Source: an uncultured Lentisphaeria bacterium (GTDB taxonomy: Bacteria > Verrucomicrobiota > Lentisphaeria > Oligosphaerales > Oligosphaeraceae). Taken from it: 64,000 nucleotides of DNA. Below, one piece after another: positions 43,458 through 52,262 of this stretch. Within the stretch, counting starts at the first letter, position 1. Each line of letters begins with the position of its first letter. Made by a program: the position numbers and the translations under genes. Below the pieces are notes generated by a model. It was given only the letters and a program-made list of their open reading frames with translations, was not told the DNA's origin and ran no database searches. The DNA is taken from NCBI GenBank assembly GCA_934661755.1, contig CAKUJM010000004.1, forward strand, positions 26,902 to 90,901. Reading direction: 5' to 3'.

Positions 43458-44870
43458 CTACAGCAGGATGTACTTCAGGATGAACAGCACCGTCAGGATG
43501 TACATCAGGACGCTGATGCGCCTGGCTTTGCCGATGGCCAGGTTGAGGATGGTCCAGGAGATGATGCCCAGGCAGATGCCCTCGGAAATGCTGTAGGCGA
43601 AGGGCATGGCCAGAATGGTGATGAAGGCGGGGATGGCGTCCTCGAAATCGTCGAAATTGATGTCGAGGATCGGCCGCATCATGTAGAATCCGACAATGAT
43701 CAGCGCCGGCGCGGTGGCAAATGCCGGAATCGCCAGGAAAATCGGCGCCAGGATGATCGAAACCAGGAAGAGCACTGCGGTGGTGACGGCGGTAAGGCCG
43801 GTGCGTCCGCCCTCCGCGACACCGGTGGCCGACTCCACGAAGGTGGTGGTGGTGGAAGTCCCCAGCATGGCGCCCACGCTGGTCGCCACGGCGTCCGAGC
43901 ACAATGCGCCGCGGATGTTGGCCAGCTTGCCATCCTTGTCCAGCATGTTCGCCCGGCTGGAGACGCCGATCAGCGTGCCCAGGGTGTCAAAGAGGTCGAC
44001 AAACAGGAACGCGAACATGATGACCAGGAAGTTGCAGGACTTGAAGATCAGGCTCCATCCCGTCAGGTCGCTGCTGCTGCTGGTCCAGGTGTCCGGAGAG
44101 AAGAATCCGCAGAAGATGCTGGTGAAGCCCTGCCAGGTCTCCTTGAAGGTCTCGGACAGATTGCAGACGTTCGGATAGAGGGAAAAGTAGCCTTTGGCGG
44201 GATCGACGACATAGAGGCCGGTGGCCTGGCAGATCATGCCGAGAATCCAGGTGATGAAGATGCCCAGCAGGATGCTCCCGCGGATGTTCTTCTTCATCAT
44301 GTAGGCGATGATCAGCACTCCGATCATCGCCAGAATCGCGCTGATGCCGGAGGTGTGGATGGTGTCCTTGGCAAAATGGTGGAAGCTGACCAGGGTGGCG
44401 CCATTGGCGACCACAATCTTGGCGTTCTGCATGGCGATGAAGGCGATGAACAGGCCGATGCCGACGCCGACCGCGCGCTTCAGCGTGAGCGGAATGGCAT
44501 TGAAAATGGCCTCGCGCACCCTGGTGAGCGACATGGCCAGGAAGATCAGCCCCTCGACGAACACCGCCAGCATCGCGACTTGCCAGGAATAGCCCATGCC
44601 CAGCACCACCGTGAAGGCGAAATACGCATTCAGGCCCATGCCCGGCGCCAACGCGAACGGGTAGTTGGCAAGCAGCGCCATCAGCATGGTGCCGACAAAT
44701 GACGCCAGCGCGGTGGCGATCAGCACGCCGCCCTTGGGCATGCCGGCATTGCTCAGGATTTCCGGATTCACCGCCAGGATGTACGCCATCGCCAGGAAGG
44801 TCGTCACTCCCGCCAGGATTTCAGTCTTTACAGTGGTGTTGTTCTGCTTCAGCTTAAAATCAAGCAACAT
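43458..44870 (-). CDS. NCS2-family purine permease (AzgA/PbuG type)
   Basis: The start at 44870 (MLLDFKLKQNNTTVKTEILAG) matches the family opening; the longer frame adds 15 unrelated residues. The 470-residue protein has about 12-14 membrane helices. Family blocks are MAYILAVNPEIL, GMGLNAYFAFTVV with the substrate-site region, FVDLFDTLGTLIGV, and GTSTTTTFVESATGVAEGGRTGL. These are diagnostic for the hypoxanthine/guanine/adenine branch of NCS2. It imports nucleobases with protons. A long hairpin lies in its leader at 44919-44962. Confidence 0.93.
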   Translation of the reverse strand: MLLDFKLKQNNTTVKTEILAGVTTFLAMAYILAVNPEILSNAGMPKGGVLIATALASFVGTMLMALLANYPFALAPGMGLNAYFAFTVVLGMGYSWQVAMLAVFVEGLIFLAMSLTRVREAIFNAIPLTLKRAVGVGIGLFIAFIAMQNAKIVVANGATLVSFHHFAKDTIHTSGISAILAMIGVLIIAYMMKKNIRGSILLGIFITWILGMICQATGLYVVDPAKGYFSLYPNVCNLSETFKETWQGFTSIFCGFFSPDTWTSSSSDLTGWSLIFKSCNFLVIMFAFLFVDLFDTLGTLIGVSSRANMLDKDGKLANIRGALCSDAVATSVGAMLGTSTTTTFVESATGVAEGGRTGLTAVTTAVLFLVSIILAPIFLAIPAFATAPALIIVGFYMMRPILDINFDDFEDAIPAFITILAMPFAYSISEGICLGIISWTILNLAIGKARRISVLMYILTVLFILKYILL

Positions 44871-44918
44871 TGTGATTTGTACCTTTTGTTTGGGATTGGA
44901 CAGCCAGCATGGCATCCC

Positions 44919-44962
44919 GCAAATCCGTCAAGATCCTCCGCGGGATTTTTTGACGGACTTGC
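44919..44962 (-). promoter_or_regulatory. Long imperfect hairpin in the leader of the purine permease gene
   Basis: Arms GCAA-TCCGTCAA and TTGACGGA-TTGC (12 bp with one A/C mismatch) enclose an additional ATCC/GGAT stem. It lies 49 bp before the permease start. No T-run follows on either strand, so it does not look like a terminator, and the sequence does not match the purine riboswitch core. A role as an RNA regulator or an mRNA-stabilising stem is possible. Confidence 0.35.
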
Positions 44963-45055
44963 GAAGCGCCACACCAAAAAAAAAGAATCGGGGGGAAAAG
45001 GGAAAATATAATGACAAATGCCAATTCTGCCCTCCGATGCCCCCGGCGGGAGGAT

Positions 45056-46372
45056 TCATCGGGGGGCGTTTTGGGCCATGCATCTTTGGATATGGGGGTA
45101 GCTTAGCTGGACCGCCGCCACGAAAACGAGGAATGCCACCGGCCCGGCAATGTAGATGGCGGTCAGCCCGAGGGTCGGGGCGATCACTCCGGCCGCGATA
45201 TGGGCCAGGCTGGAGCCGATGGCGCGGAAGGTCTGGGCATAGCCGAACATCACCCCCTGATGTTCCGGGGAAGTCGCCTTGGTCAGCCAGCTGTGGCAGA
45301 TCGGCTCCATGCCGCCGGCCGCAAACACCATGATGAAGCGCAATGGAATCAATGCCAGCACCCCGGCGGTCGCGCTGAGCCCCGGATGCGCCAGCCAGAC
45401 AAGCGGAATCCGCGGCTCCATCGGCAGCAGCTGCGGCAGGAAGGCCATCATCAGCATCGCGCACCCGGCCACCACGCCGATTGACACGGCGATGAATTTG
45501 GCGCGTTTGTCGATGAAACGCGACAAGGTGAATCCGGAGATGATGGCCCCCAGCGACCCGGCGCCCATGATCACGCTGGTGCAAAGCTCCTTCCCGCCAA
45601 AGGCGGACCCGCCATTGAGTCGTTCGATGTAAAGCGCCAGCTGCGATTGGTCCAGGTAGCGCGACAGCGAGGCGAAGACATACAGCAGCAGAATCGGCAG
45701 CATCGGCCAGATCAGCGCCTTCCAGGAATGCAGCAGCCGTCCCAGCCTTCCGCCGGCGTCATCCTGCCTCTCCGGAGGCGCAGGGGTGAATTTCTCCACC
45801 GCGCCGAAGAGGACGCATACCGCCATGACGGCCAGGATGGTCGAGGTGATGTAGAACGAGTTGCGGTAGCCGAAGTTCTCGGCCAGGATCCCCCCCAGCG
45901 TAAGCCCCGCCATGTCGCCGGAGAAGAAGGAACTGGAGAGAATCCCCAGCGCAAAGCCGCGTTTTTCCGGCGGTGTCGAACACGACACCAAGGTCATTGA
46001 GGCCGACATGGTTCCGGTGAGCAGCCCCTGGATGAACCGCAGCGCGATGAATTCGCCGACCGTGCGCGAAAACCCCATCAGCAGCATGACCGCCGAGGCG
46101 CCGAATACCGCGCGCAGCAGCATCTTCTTGCGCCCGAAGCGGTCGGCCACCCACCCCCAGACCGGCGCCGCAATGGCGAAGGCCACCTGGGTCACCAGCG
46201 CCGAGATGGCGGAATATGCCCGCAGCTGCCCGTCGCTGGCCGCAGGCGCCAGCTCGCGCAGATAGTATGGCACAAATGGCAATACCAGCGATATCGCACC
46301 AAGAGTGAAGAATTGCGTAATCCAGATTACCGTGAGATTGCGCTTCCAATATGGATAGAGTGCGTCGTCCAC
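45056..46372 (-). CDS. Major facilitator superfamily transporter, drug-efflux type
   Basis: The 438-residue protein has 12 predicted membrane helices with a cytoplasmic loop in the middle (about residues 195-215). The MFS motif A between helices 2 and 3 reads GWVADRFGRKKML, and a TetA/Bmr-like GFSRTVGEFIALRFIQGLLTG block follows. This places it with proton-driven drug exporters; the cargo is unknown. It starts three bases after the birA stop and is the last gene of a five-gene minus-strand operon. Confidence 0.88.
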   Translation of the reverse strand: MDDALYPYWKRNLTVIWITQFFTLGAISLVLPFVPYYLRELAPAASDGQLRAYSAISALVTQVAFAIAAPVWGWVADRFGRKKMLLRAVFGASAVMLLMGFSRTVGEFIALRFIQGLLTGTMSASMTLVSCSTPPEKRGFALGILSSSFFSGDMAGLTLGGILAENFGYRNSFYITSTILAVMAVCVLFGAVEKFTPAPPERQDDAGGRLGRLLHSWKALIWPMLPILLLYVFASLSRYLDQSQLALYIERLNGGSAFGGKELCTSVIMGAGSLGAIISGFTLSRFIDKRAKFIAVSIGVVAGCAMLMMAFLPQLLPMEPRIPLVWLAHPGLSATAGVLALIPLRFIMVFAAGGMEPICHSWLTKATSPEHQGVMFGYAQTFRAIGSSLAHIAAGVIAPTLGLTAIYIAGPVAFLVFVAAVQLSYPHIQRCMAQNAPR

Positions 46373-46375
46373 GGC

Positions 46376-47224
46376 TCAATCTGAAGATGATGGCGGAGGG
46401 CCGGCGAGGATGCCCTCGCGGCGGATATGGATGTCGCCGGCAAAAATCTCCTCCGGAACCGCGGCGCCATCGCGTTTCAGCAACAGCGTTCCCTTTGGCG
46501 CCAGCCCCATGGCCAGCCCGGTGACGCATCCGCACGGCCCCTCGACAGTGATGGTCCTGCCGGCCAGCAGGTCATGGCGGCTCCATTCGGCTGCAAACGG
46601 CGAAAAATCCGCAGACTCCAGCCATTGCAGATAGCATTGCTCCAGGTGATTGAGAAAGGCCGCCAGGATCCTCGGCCGGTCATAGAGCCGGCCGCCGGTG
46701 CAAGTCGACAGCGACCCCGCGCTTTCCCGCAAATCCGGCGGGAAGTCCCCCAACGTGGAGTTGACATTGATCCCGACCCCCAGGACAACCGGGATGGCGC
46801 CGCCGGGATGGCCGCCGGCGGCCACTTCGCAGAGTATCCCCGACAGTTTCCGGCTGCCGCACCACAAGTCGTTCGGCCACTTCAACATCACCGGCAGGTC
46901 GGGGATTTCCCGCCGGAGGGCGCGATGCAACGCCAATGCCGCCAGCATGGCCAGCTGCGGCAGACGCACCGCATCCCGGCACGGCGGCAGCAACAGCACT
47001 GAAAAATAGAGGTTGACACCGCGGGGTGAATGCCATGAATGGTCGCTGCGGCCGCGGCCCGCGCTTTGCGAGTCGCAACACACCAGCGCGCCTTCCGGCA
47101 ATGACGACGCGCGTTCCTTGAGCACGGCGTTGGTCGAGGTCATCTCCTCGGCAAAGATGCACCGCCGTCCCAGGATGCGGGTGCGCAGCAGCGGCGTCAG
47201 CTCCTCGGGCAGAAGCGCACTCAT
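46376..47224 (-). CDS. birA: Biotin--[acetyl-CoA-carboxylase] ligase
   Basis: The 282-residue enzyme attaches biotin to carboxylase subunits. The biotinyl-AMP loop GRGRSDHSWHSPRG and the KWPNDLWCGSRKLSGIL block with catalytic Lys are present, together with a small C-terminal SH3-like part. It lacks the N-terminal winged helix, so it is a monofunctional ligase and not a biotin-operon repressor. Its ATG overlaps the stop of the preceding hydrolase gene (ATGA), showing coupling within the operon. Confidence 0.94.
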   Translation of the reverse strand: MSALLPEELTPLLRTRILGRRCIFAEEMTSTNAVLKERASSLPEGALVCCDSQSAGRGRSDHSWHSPRGVNLYFSVLLLPPCRDAVRLPQLAMLAALALHRALRREIPDLPVMLKWPNDLWCGSRKLSGILCEVAAGGHPGGAIPVVLGVGINVNSTLGDFPPDLRESAGSLSTCTGGRLYDRPRILAAFLNHLEQCYLQWLESADFSPFAAEWSRHDLLAGRTITVEGPCGCVTGLAMGLAPKGTLLLKRDGAAVPEEIFAGDIHIRREGILAGPPPSSSD

Positions 47225-48114
47225 GCATTTCCTCCCGGAGCCAGGAAGTTGTCGATCATCGGCACGATTTCCTGCGGCAGATCCTCCAGGAGGTAGTGCC
47301 CCGCATCGGGAAAGCCCAGCGCCAGCGCCTTCGGATAGATCTCCCGCCAGCGTTCAAAGAAGTGCATGTTGAAGCAAAAGTCGCGTTCGCCCCAGCAAAG
47401 CAGGATCTTCTTGTCCGCCAGCCGCGGAAGGTTCATCTCGATCCCTTTCAGCGTCTCCCAGGAGGGATGGCGCGGGTTCATCGGGATGTCACGCACAAAA
47501 CGGTATATCGCCACGCGATCATGCCAGTTTCCGTATGGCGCCAGCATGCCGCTGCGGGCCACCGGGTCCATCGGCCTGGCCACCGCCATGCGGGTCGCGC
47601 AACGCGCGAAGAGGTTGAGGCCGCGCACCAGGAACGGCCCCAGCAGCGGATTGCGGATGAAGGCGATGCGGCAGGCGATCCGCTTCGAGCAATAGGCGGC
47701 GGTGTTCATCAGCACAATCCGACGGATGCGCTCCGGATGCATCACCGCATATCCCATGCCAATGGCGCCGCCCCAGTCGTGCATCACCAGATCGAACTGC
47801 TTGAGCCGCAGCTCGTTCTCGACGAGATGGCGCAGATTGGCGATATGATCGGCCAGACGGTAGCTCCAATCCTGCGGCTTGTCCGACATTCCGCATCCAA
47901 GGTGGTCCAGCGCAATCGCCCGCCCGCCGGACTTTGACAGCCTGGCGATCAGCCGCCGATACATGAACGACCATGTCGGATTGCCATGGAGCATGACCGC
48001 CGGAAAACCGCCGCCGCAGTCGACATAGTGCAGCCGGTGGCCGCCGGGAATGGTCATCCACCTCGCTTCAAAAGGATATTGGTCTTGCCAGGCGGCATCA
48101 TTGTCGGAAAACAT
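47221..48114 (-). CDS. Alpha/beta hydrolase, haloalkane dehalogenase-like
   Basis: With the ATG at 48114 the protein has 297 residues; a TTG start at 48186 overlapping the LpxC-like gene would add 24. It has the HGNPTWSFMYR oxyanion block, the nucleophile elbow HDWGGAIG with Asp (not Ser), a late acid in CWGERDFCFN, and His in GFPDAGHYLLED. The Asp nucleophile and NPTWS block are those of haloalkane dehalogenases and of OleB-type enzymes. A true dehalogenase needs halide-binding Trp residues, which sequence alone cannot confirm. The native substrate is unknown. It is coupled to birA. Confidence 0.85.
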   Translation of the reverse strand: MFSDNDAAWQDQYPFEARWMTIPGGHRLHYVDCGGGFPAVMLHGNPTWSFMYRRLIARLSKSGGRAIALDHLGCGMSDKPQDWSYRLADHIANLRHLVENELRLKQFDLVMHDWGGAIGMGYAVMHPERIRRIVLMNTAAYCSKRIACRIAFIRNPLLGPFLVRGLNLFARCATRMAVARPMDPVARSGMLAPYGNWHDRVAIYRFVRDIPMNPRHPSWETLKGIEMNLPRLADKKILLCWGERDFCFNMHFFERWREIYPKALALGFPDAGHYLLEDLPQEIVPMIDNFLAPGGNA

Positions 48115-48169
48115 ACGCTGCACAAAAGAGGGAACGTTCAAACCAAGGTCGGAGGGATGCGGCGGACGC

Positions 48170-49204
48170 TCAGGAGACCGCCACAAACGAATCGCGGCAA
48201 AGCAGCGCCGTCAGGAATTCACAGTCAAGACGATGGCCGGCACAATAGGAGGTGATGCGACCGGCGGGATGAAAGGGCAGCAGCGAGAGCGCGGCGACCA
48301 GATCCAGGCAGGCGCGATGCCAGACCGCCTCCAGCGATTTGCCGGAAGAAAGCGCAAGGGCCGCCAACGGCCTGTTGACATAATGGCTGGGGCCGGCAAC
48401 CAGGATGTTCCGGCAGTTGTAGCCGGTATGGCGCCACGAACGCGACAGCCATCCGAAACAGCGGAGCATCCGCCACTCCCTGGCGCTGCAATTGGTGCGG
48501 GCGATGGCGCCAACCCGGAAATGCTGAGGACATACCCCCATGACCAGCCGCTGACGGCCAATCGCCGTCGGGAAGTCAATGGCGACATCCAACGTCAGCG
48601 ACTTGTCGCCGCCAGGCGCCGGCGTCCACAGCAGGAATCCGCTCCCGGACTGGCTGGCCATCATCATCGGCTGCTTCACGCTGCGGCACTCCCGCATCCC
48701 CGGGCCATTGTCCACCACGCCGGCCGCCAGCAGCGCCTCGGCCAAATCCGCACTGCCGCAATCGAAAAGCGGCGGATCTTCCGAGTCCGTCTCAATGATC
48801 AGATCGTCAATGCCCAGGCCGACACGCTGGCAGATGACATGCTCCGCCATCCGGAAGCGGTTGCCGTCGGCGCCGCTGCGCAGCACGAATGCGCGGTTGG
48901 CGCCGGCCAGCGACGAGAGCGCCACCGGTATCGGCAATTGCCCCGGCAAGTCAGTGCGGATGATCTGCCAGCCGCTTCCAGGCGGCGCAGGACGAAAATG
49001 CAACGTGCGGATCTTCCGGCCGTCATAGGTGCCACGACCCGACACCGCCCCGGCGGCACCGACAGTCTGACGGCGCTGCGGCTCGCAATAGCCGTCCGGA
49101 AACGGAAGCTCCGCGTCGATGGGCTGCGCGGAGTGTGCATCCCGCAATCGCCGGCAGACCACCTCATCGCCGCGGAGCATGATGATTCCGGATTCGCCGC
49201 TCAT
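48170..49204 (-). CDS. LpxC-like protein with altered active site
   Basis: The 344-residue protein aligns by eye along the length of LpxC, the zinc deacetylase that commits UDP-3-O-acyl-GlcNAc to lipid A. Kept features are the EH pair at 121-122 (AEHVICQRVGLGIDD), the DFPTAIGRQR block, and AGHRLD with His324. Changed features are the N-terminal HSG motif (here TYDG), the helix HxxxD (here WHRACLD, shifting the His by one place) and a later catalytic Asp (here Ala305). It may be a non-catalytic or re-purposed paralogue. It overlaps the quinone oxidoreductase stop by an ATGA. Confidence 0.75.
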   Translation of the reverse strand: MSGESGIIMLRGDEVVCRRLRDAHSAQPIDAELPFPDGYCEPQRRQTVGAAGAVSGRGTYDGRKIRTLHFRPAPPGSGWQIIRTDLPGQLPIPVALSSLAGANRAFVLRSGADGNRFRMAEHVICQRVGLGIDDLIIETDSEDPPLFDCGSADLAEALLAAGVVDNGPGMRECRSVKQPMMMASQSGSGFLLWTPAPGGDKSLTLDVAIDFPTAIGRQRLVMGVCPQHFRVGAIARTNCSAREWRMLRCFGWLSRSWRHTGYNCRNILVAGPSHYVNRPLAALALSSGKSLEAVWHRACLDLVAALSLLPFHPAGRITSYCAGHRLDCEFLTALLCRDSFVAVS

Positions 49205-50160
49205 ACGAATGCAAGCACCACCTTCCCAATGTTCTCGGCGCGGCGAAGCACTCCATGGGCGGCCTCAACCTCCTGGATCGGGAAAACCGCATGGATGTTG
49301 GAAATCAGCTTCCGCTGGCTGAACAGCGGCCACAGCTCGCGCTGCAGCGCCTGAAGGATCTGGGCCTTCTCCTCGGGAGTGCGGCTGCGCAACGTGCTGC
49401 CGATGAGCTTCAGACGCTTGCGCCACACCGTCTCCAGATCTATCTGGGTCATGGCGCCGGCCATGGTGGCAATCATGATCCACCGCCCGCCAAAGACCAT
49501 GTTCCGGAAACACTCGCCCATCAGCCTGCCGCCAATGCAATCCAATGCAACCGTCGGCGGATTGGCCTCGATCACCGGACGGATGTCCTCATGACGGTAG
49601 TCGAGGACAAAATCCGCGCCAAGCTTCCTGACAAATGCGGCCTTCTCCGGCGAGTCGATGGTGGTGATCACCTTCGCGCCCATCGACTTGGCAAATTGGA
49701 TCGCCGCCAGGCCGACTCCGCTGGCGCCCGCCTGCATGTAGAAGACGTCACCGGCATTCATGCCGCCGGCCTCCTTCACCAAATTGAGGTAGACCGTGCT
49801 CCACACCTCAGGCAGAGTGGAGGCCTCTATCATCGTAAGCCCATCCGGAATCGGCACCACCATCCCCGCCGGCGCCACCACATACTCCGAATAGCCGCCG
49901 CCGCCCAGCAGGGCGCAGACCCTGTCACCGGGCTTGAAGGCGGACTGCGCGGGACACTCCACCACCTCGCCGGATACCTCCAGGCCACACCACTGCGGCC
50001 AGCCGGCCGGCGAGGAATAACAGCCATCCTTCTGCATCAAATCCGCACGATTGACCGCGGCGGCATGGACTCGTATCAGGACCTCGCCCTCCCCGCAAAC
50101 CGGCATCGGCACCTCAGCCCACTTGAAATTGAGCTGATTGTCTAGAATCATCGCATGCAT
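49201..50160 (-). CDS. Zinc-free NAD(P)H quinone oxidoreductase (MDR family)
   Basis: The 319-residue protein belongs to the medium-chain dehydrogenase family, QOR branch: AAAVNRADLMQKDG and GLEVSGEVVE at the front, GDRVCALLGGGGYSEYV, then the nucleotide-binding loop QAGASGVGLAAIQFAK. The catalytic zinc Cys/His set of alcohol dehydrogenases is absent. It reduces quinones or enones with NADPH. It is the first gene of the operon QOR - LpxC-like - hydrolase - birA - MFS; its promoter must lie in the 428-bp gap upstream, which also holds the second structured element. Confidence 0.9.
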   Translation of the reverse strand: MHAMILDNQLNFKWAEVPMPVCGEGEVLIRVHAAAVNRADLMQKDGCYSSPAGWPQWCGLEVSGEVVECPAQSAFKPGDRVCALLGGGGYSEYVVAPAGMVVPIPDGLTMIEASTLPEVWSTVYLNLVKEAGGMNAGDVFYMQAGASGVGLAAIQFAKSMGAKVITTIDSPEKAAFVRKLGADFVLDYRHEDIRPVIEANPPTVALDCIGGRLMGECFRNMVFGGRWIMIATMAGAMTQIDLETVWRKRLKLIGSTLRSRTPEEKAQILQALQRELWPLFSQRKLISNIHAVFPIQEVEAAHGVLRRAENIGKVVLAFV

Positions 50161-50185
50161 GACCTGAAAAAATCTCCCTGCTACA

Positions 50186-50302
50186 GAATCCGTGAAACCG
50201 GTGTCTTTGCGTCAGAACGAGAAATTTTGAGGGAACGTACCATGAAGTACGTGACCGCAAAATGACTGAATCATGGCGCAAAAGAACCAACTTCACGGAT
50301 TC
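50186..50302 (+). ncRNA. Structured intergenic element, copy 2 (candidate RNA)
   Basis: The 117-nt element is closed by a perfect 11-bp stem, GAATCCGTGAA (50186-50196) with TTCACGGATTC (50292-50302). Inside are ATTTTG/CAAAAT, TTTGCGTC with GGCGCAAA, and the apical hairpin ACGTAC-CATGAA-GTACGT (50235-50252). About 73% of positions in the core match copy 1 at 29334. In the apical hairpin one A-U pair is replaced by G-C and others by G·U, as expected for a selected RNA fold. A T5 run lies nine bases after it. The strand shown is that of the T-run and is not proven. Confidence 0.55.
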
Positions 50303-50505
50303 AGGTGCTGCTTTTTACCACGGAAGGGAGCAAAAATCGAAACTGTGCATAACATAACCCCAAAATCGCGATGCTACGCAGGCCTTTCACCCGACAAAGC
50401 CCGTGAATGCGCTTTTTTGAGACGAAATTGGCCGGAAAGGAGGGCAGCTCCTCTCCGTTCGCCTCATGATGCGCACGCCCAATCCACCATTCCTGCACAG
50501 CCATG

Positions 50506-50550
50506 AAAAAGCAAACCGCCTTCCCCGAAAGGACGGGGGAGGCGGTTTGC
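50506..50550 (-). terminator. Rho-independent terminator of the ribosomal/secY operon
   Basis: A 17-bp stem with one G·T pair (50511-50527 with 50534-50550, six-base loop) is followed on the minus strand by TTTTT. It lies 38 bp after the secY stop. This is the strongest terminator in the window. Confidence 0.85.
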
Positions 50551-50588
50551 CTTTGGTGAGTTGACGGCCGGGGCCGCAGGACAGACGG

Positions 50589-51983
50589 CTAGCCCTGGAC
50601 TACATGGGCGCCGCGGCTGCGAAGGATGCCCTTGGAAAGGAATCCGTCGTAATTGCGGCTGATCAGGTAGGTCTGGATCTGGCGCATGGTGTCCAGCATC
50701 ACCCCGACAATGATCAGCAGGCTGGTTCCACCGAAGAATTGCGCAATCGTCCCCGGAATCTTGAGGACCGAGGTGGTCAGCAACATCGGGAGGATCGCCA
50801 GCACCATCAGCCCGAGCGCACCGGCAAAGGTGATCCGGGTCATGGCATGGTCAAGGAAATCGCTGGTCGGCGTGCCGGGGCGGATGCCCGGAATGTACCC
50901 GTTGTTCTTCTGCAGATCATCGGCGATCTGAATCGGATTGAACTGGTTCGCCACCCAGAAGAAGGCAAAGAGCATCAATAGCGCCGCATAGATGATGATA
51001 TATCCCCACGACCCGTACTGGAAGGTCCCGGCAATCCACGCGGTGACGCTGTTCTGGGGCAGATAGCGCAACGCCAATTGCAGGAACGACAGGATGGCGC
51101 CGGCGAAGATGATCGGCATTACGTTGGCGTAATTCACCCGCAACGGCAGATAGGTGGTCTGGATGCCCATGCCCCGTCCGCCAAAACCGGCGACTGAACG
51201 CTGCTGCGCATAGCGGATCGGAATCTTGCGCATGCCCTCGGTGAGGTAGATCGCACCGACGGTGACGGCGATGAACAGCGCCACAAGCACCAGCAGATGC
51301 ACGACCGTCAGGCTGCTGTCCTGGGTCGCCGACCCGATGAACACCAACTGGTAGAGCTGGGTCAGCGCACTGGGCAGCCGCGCCAGGATGTTGATGGTGA
51401 TGATCAACGACGCGCCATTGCCAACCCCGCGCTCAGTGATCATCTCGCCAAGCCAGGTGATGAACATCGCGCCGCCAGTCAGAATCAGCACCGTCTGGAA
51501 GATGAAGCCGAAGCCCGGATTCATCACCACCGAACCATTGCCCAGGCCAATCTTGGATGGCCCCATCATCGCCAGGGAGAACATCACGCCCTGCACCACC
51601 GCCACCACTACGGTGAGCAGCCGCATGATGAAATTGTACTGCTGCATCCCGGACTCGCCCTCCCGGACCATCTTGTTGAGGGCGGGAATCACCGGCGTCA
51701 TCAGCTGCAACACGATCGACGCCGAAATATAGGGCATGATTCCAAGCGCGCCAACCGCAAACTGCTCCATCGCGCCGCCGCTGAAAAGGTCAAGCAACCC
51801 CATGATGCCGCCGGCATCGGCGTTGTGCTTCAGGTTGTTGAAAAGCTCGGAGAGCTTGACGGTATCAATGCCCGGGCAGGGAATCGCGGCGGTCAGCTCG
51901 ACCAGGGCGATCATCCCGAGAGTGAAAAACAGCCGCTTTTTCAGTTCGGGGATTTTGAAGCAGTTAAGGTAGGCTGAAAGCAT
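50589..51983 (-). CDS. secY: Protein translocase subunit SecY
   Basis: The 464-residue channel protein has ten membrane helices. The start FKIPELKKRLFFTLGMIALV and the plug region FSGGAMEQFAVGALGIMPYISASI are typical, as are the cytoplasmic loop block ERGVGNGASLIITINI, QQRSVAGFGGRG and the C-terminal loop GIRPGTPTSDFLD. It pairs with SecE and SecA to move proteins across the inner membrane. It closes the ribosomal block; adk, map, infA and rpmJ, which often follow, are absent. A 279-bp gap separates it from rplO. Confidence 0.97.
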   Translation of the reverse strand: MLSAYLNCFKIPELKKRLFFTLGMIALVELTAAIPCPGIDTVKLSELFNNLKHNADAGGIMGLLDLFSGGAMEQFAVGALGIMPYISASIVLQLMTPVIPALNKMVREGESGMQQYNFIMRLLTVVVAVVQGVMFSLAMMGPSKIGLGNGSVVMNPGFGFIFQTVLILTGGAMFITWLGEMITERGVGNGASLIITINILARLPSALTQLYQLVFIGSATQDSSLTVVHLLVLVALFIAVTVGAIYLTEGMRKIPIRYAQQRSVAGFGGRGMGIQTTYLPLRVNYANVMPIIFAGAILSFLQLALRYLPQNSVTAWIAGTFQYGSWGYIIIYAALLMLFAFFWVANQFNPIQIADDLQKNNGYIPGIRPGTPTSDFLDHAMTRITFAGALGLMVLAILPMLLTTSVLKIPGTIAQFFGGTSLLIIVGVMLDTMRQIQTYLISRNYDGFLSKGILRSRGAHVVQG

Positions 51984-52262
51984 GACCGATCCTTAAGAAT
52001 GAGGTTGCAGACGCAAGACCACCATGATCCTGCACCGAAGATAATGAAGAAGAGTGAATAGAATCCCGGACGGGACGACGGCGACACCAGGGCGGCGGCA
52101 AAAAAACTGCCGCCGGCAACCGACGCCATGACGCACGCCATGGACGCGCCCCCATCCTCCGCAATCGCCGGCACCATTCATCAAATCACGCTGGCGTCAC
52201 GGCGGGAAACCCGCCGCGAGGTCAGCGTAATTCGTCACAACGCGCAATATAGCGCCGACACG

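Larger units (their letters stand above)
50161..50588. other. 428-bp gene-free region between secY and the quinone oxidoreductase
   Basis: It contains the second structured element (50186-50302) and the secY terminator (50506-50550). Between them, 50303-50505 holds no convincing gene. It includes a GGAGGGCAGCTCCTCTCC palindrome (50447-50460 region) of unknown role. The promoter of the minus-strand quinone oxidoreductase operon should lie near 50170-50230, which would place it inside the element. Confidence 0.5.

Noticed and set aside
44871..45055. Purine riboswitch before the NCS2 permease
   Set aside because: The conserved core bases of the purine riboswitch junction could not be found on the minus strand; only a plain long hairpin is seen.
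47221..50160. OleABCD long-chain olefin cluster, because of the OleB-like hydrolase
   Set aside because: No thiolase-like OleA, AMP-ligase OleC or OleD reductase lies near; the neighbours are birA, an LpxC-like gene and a quinone oxidoreductase.
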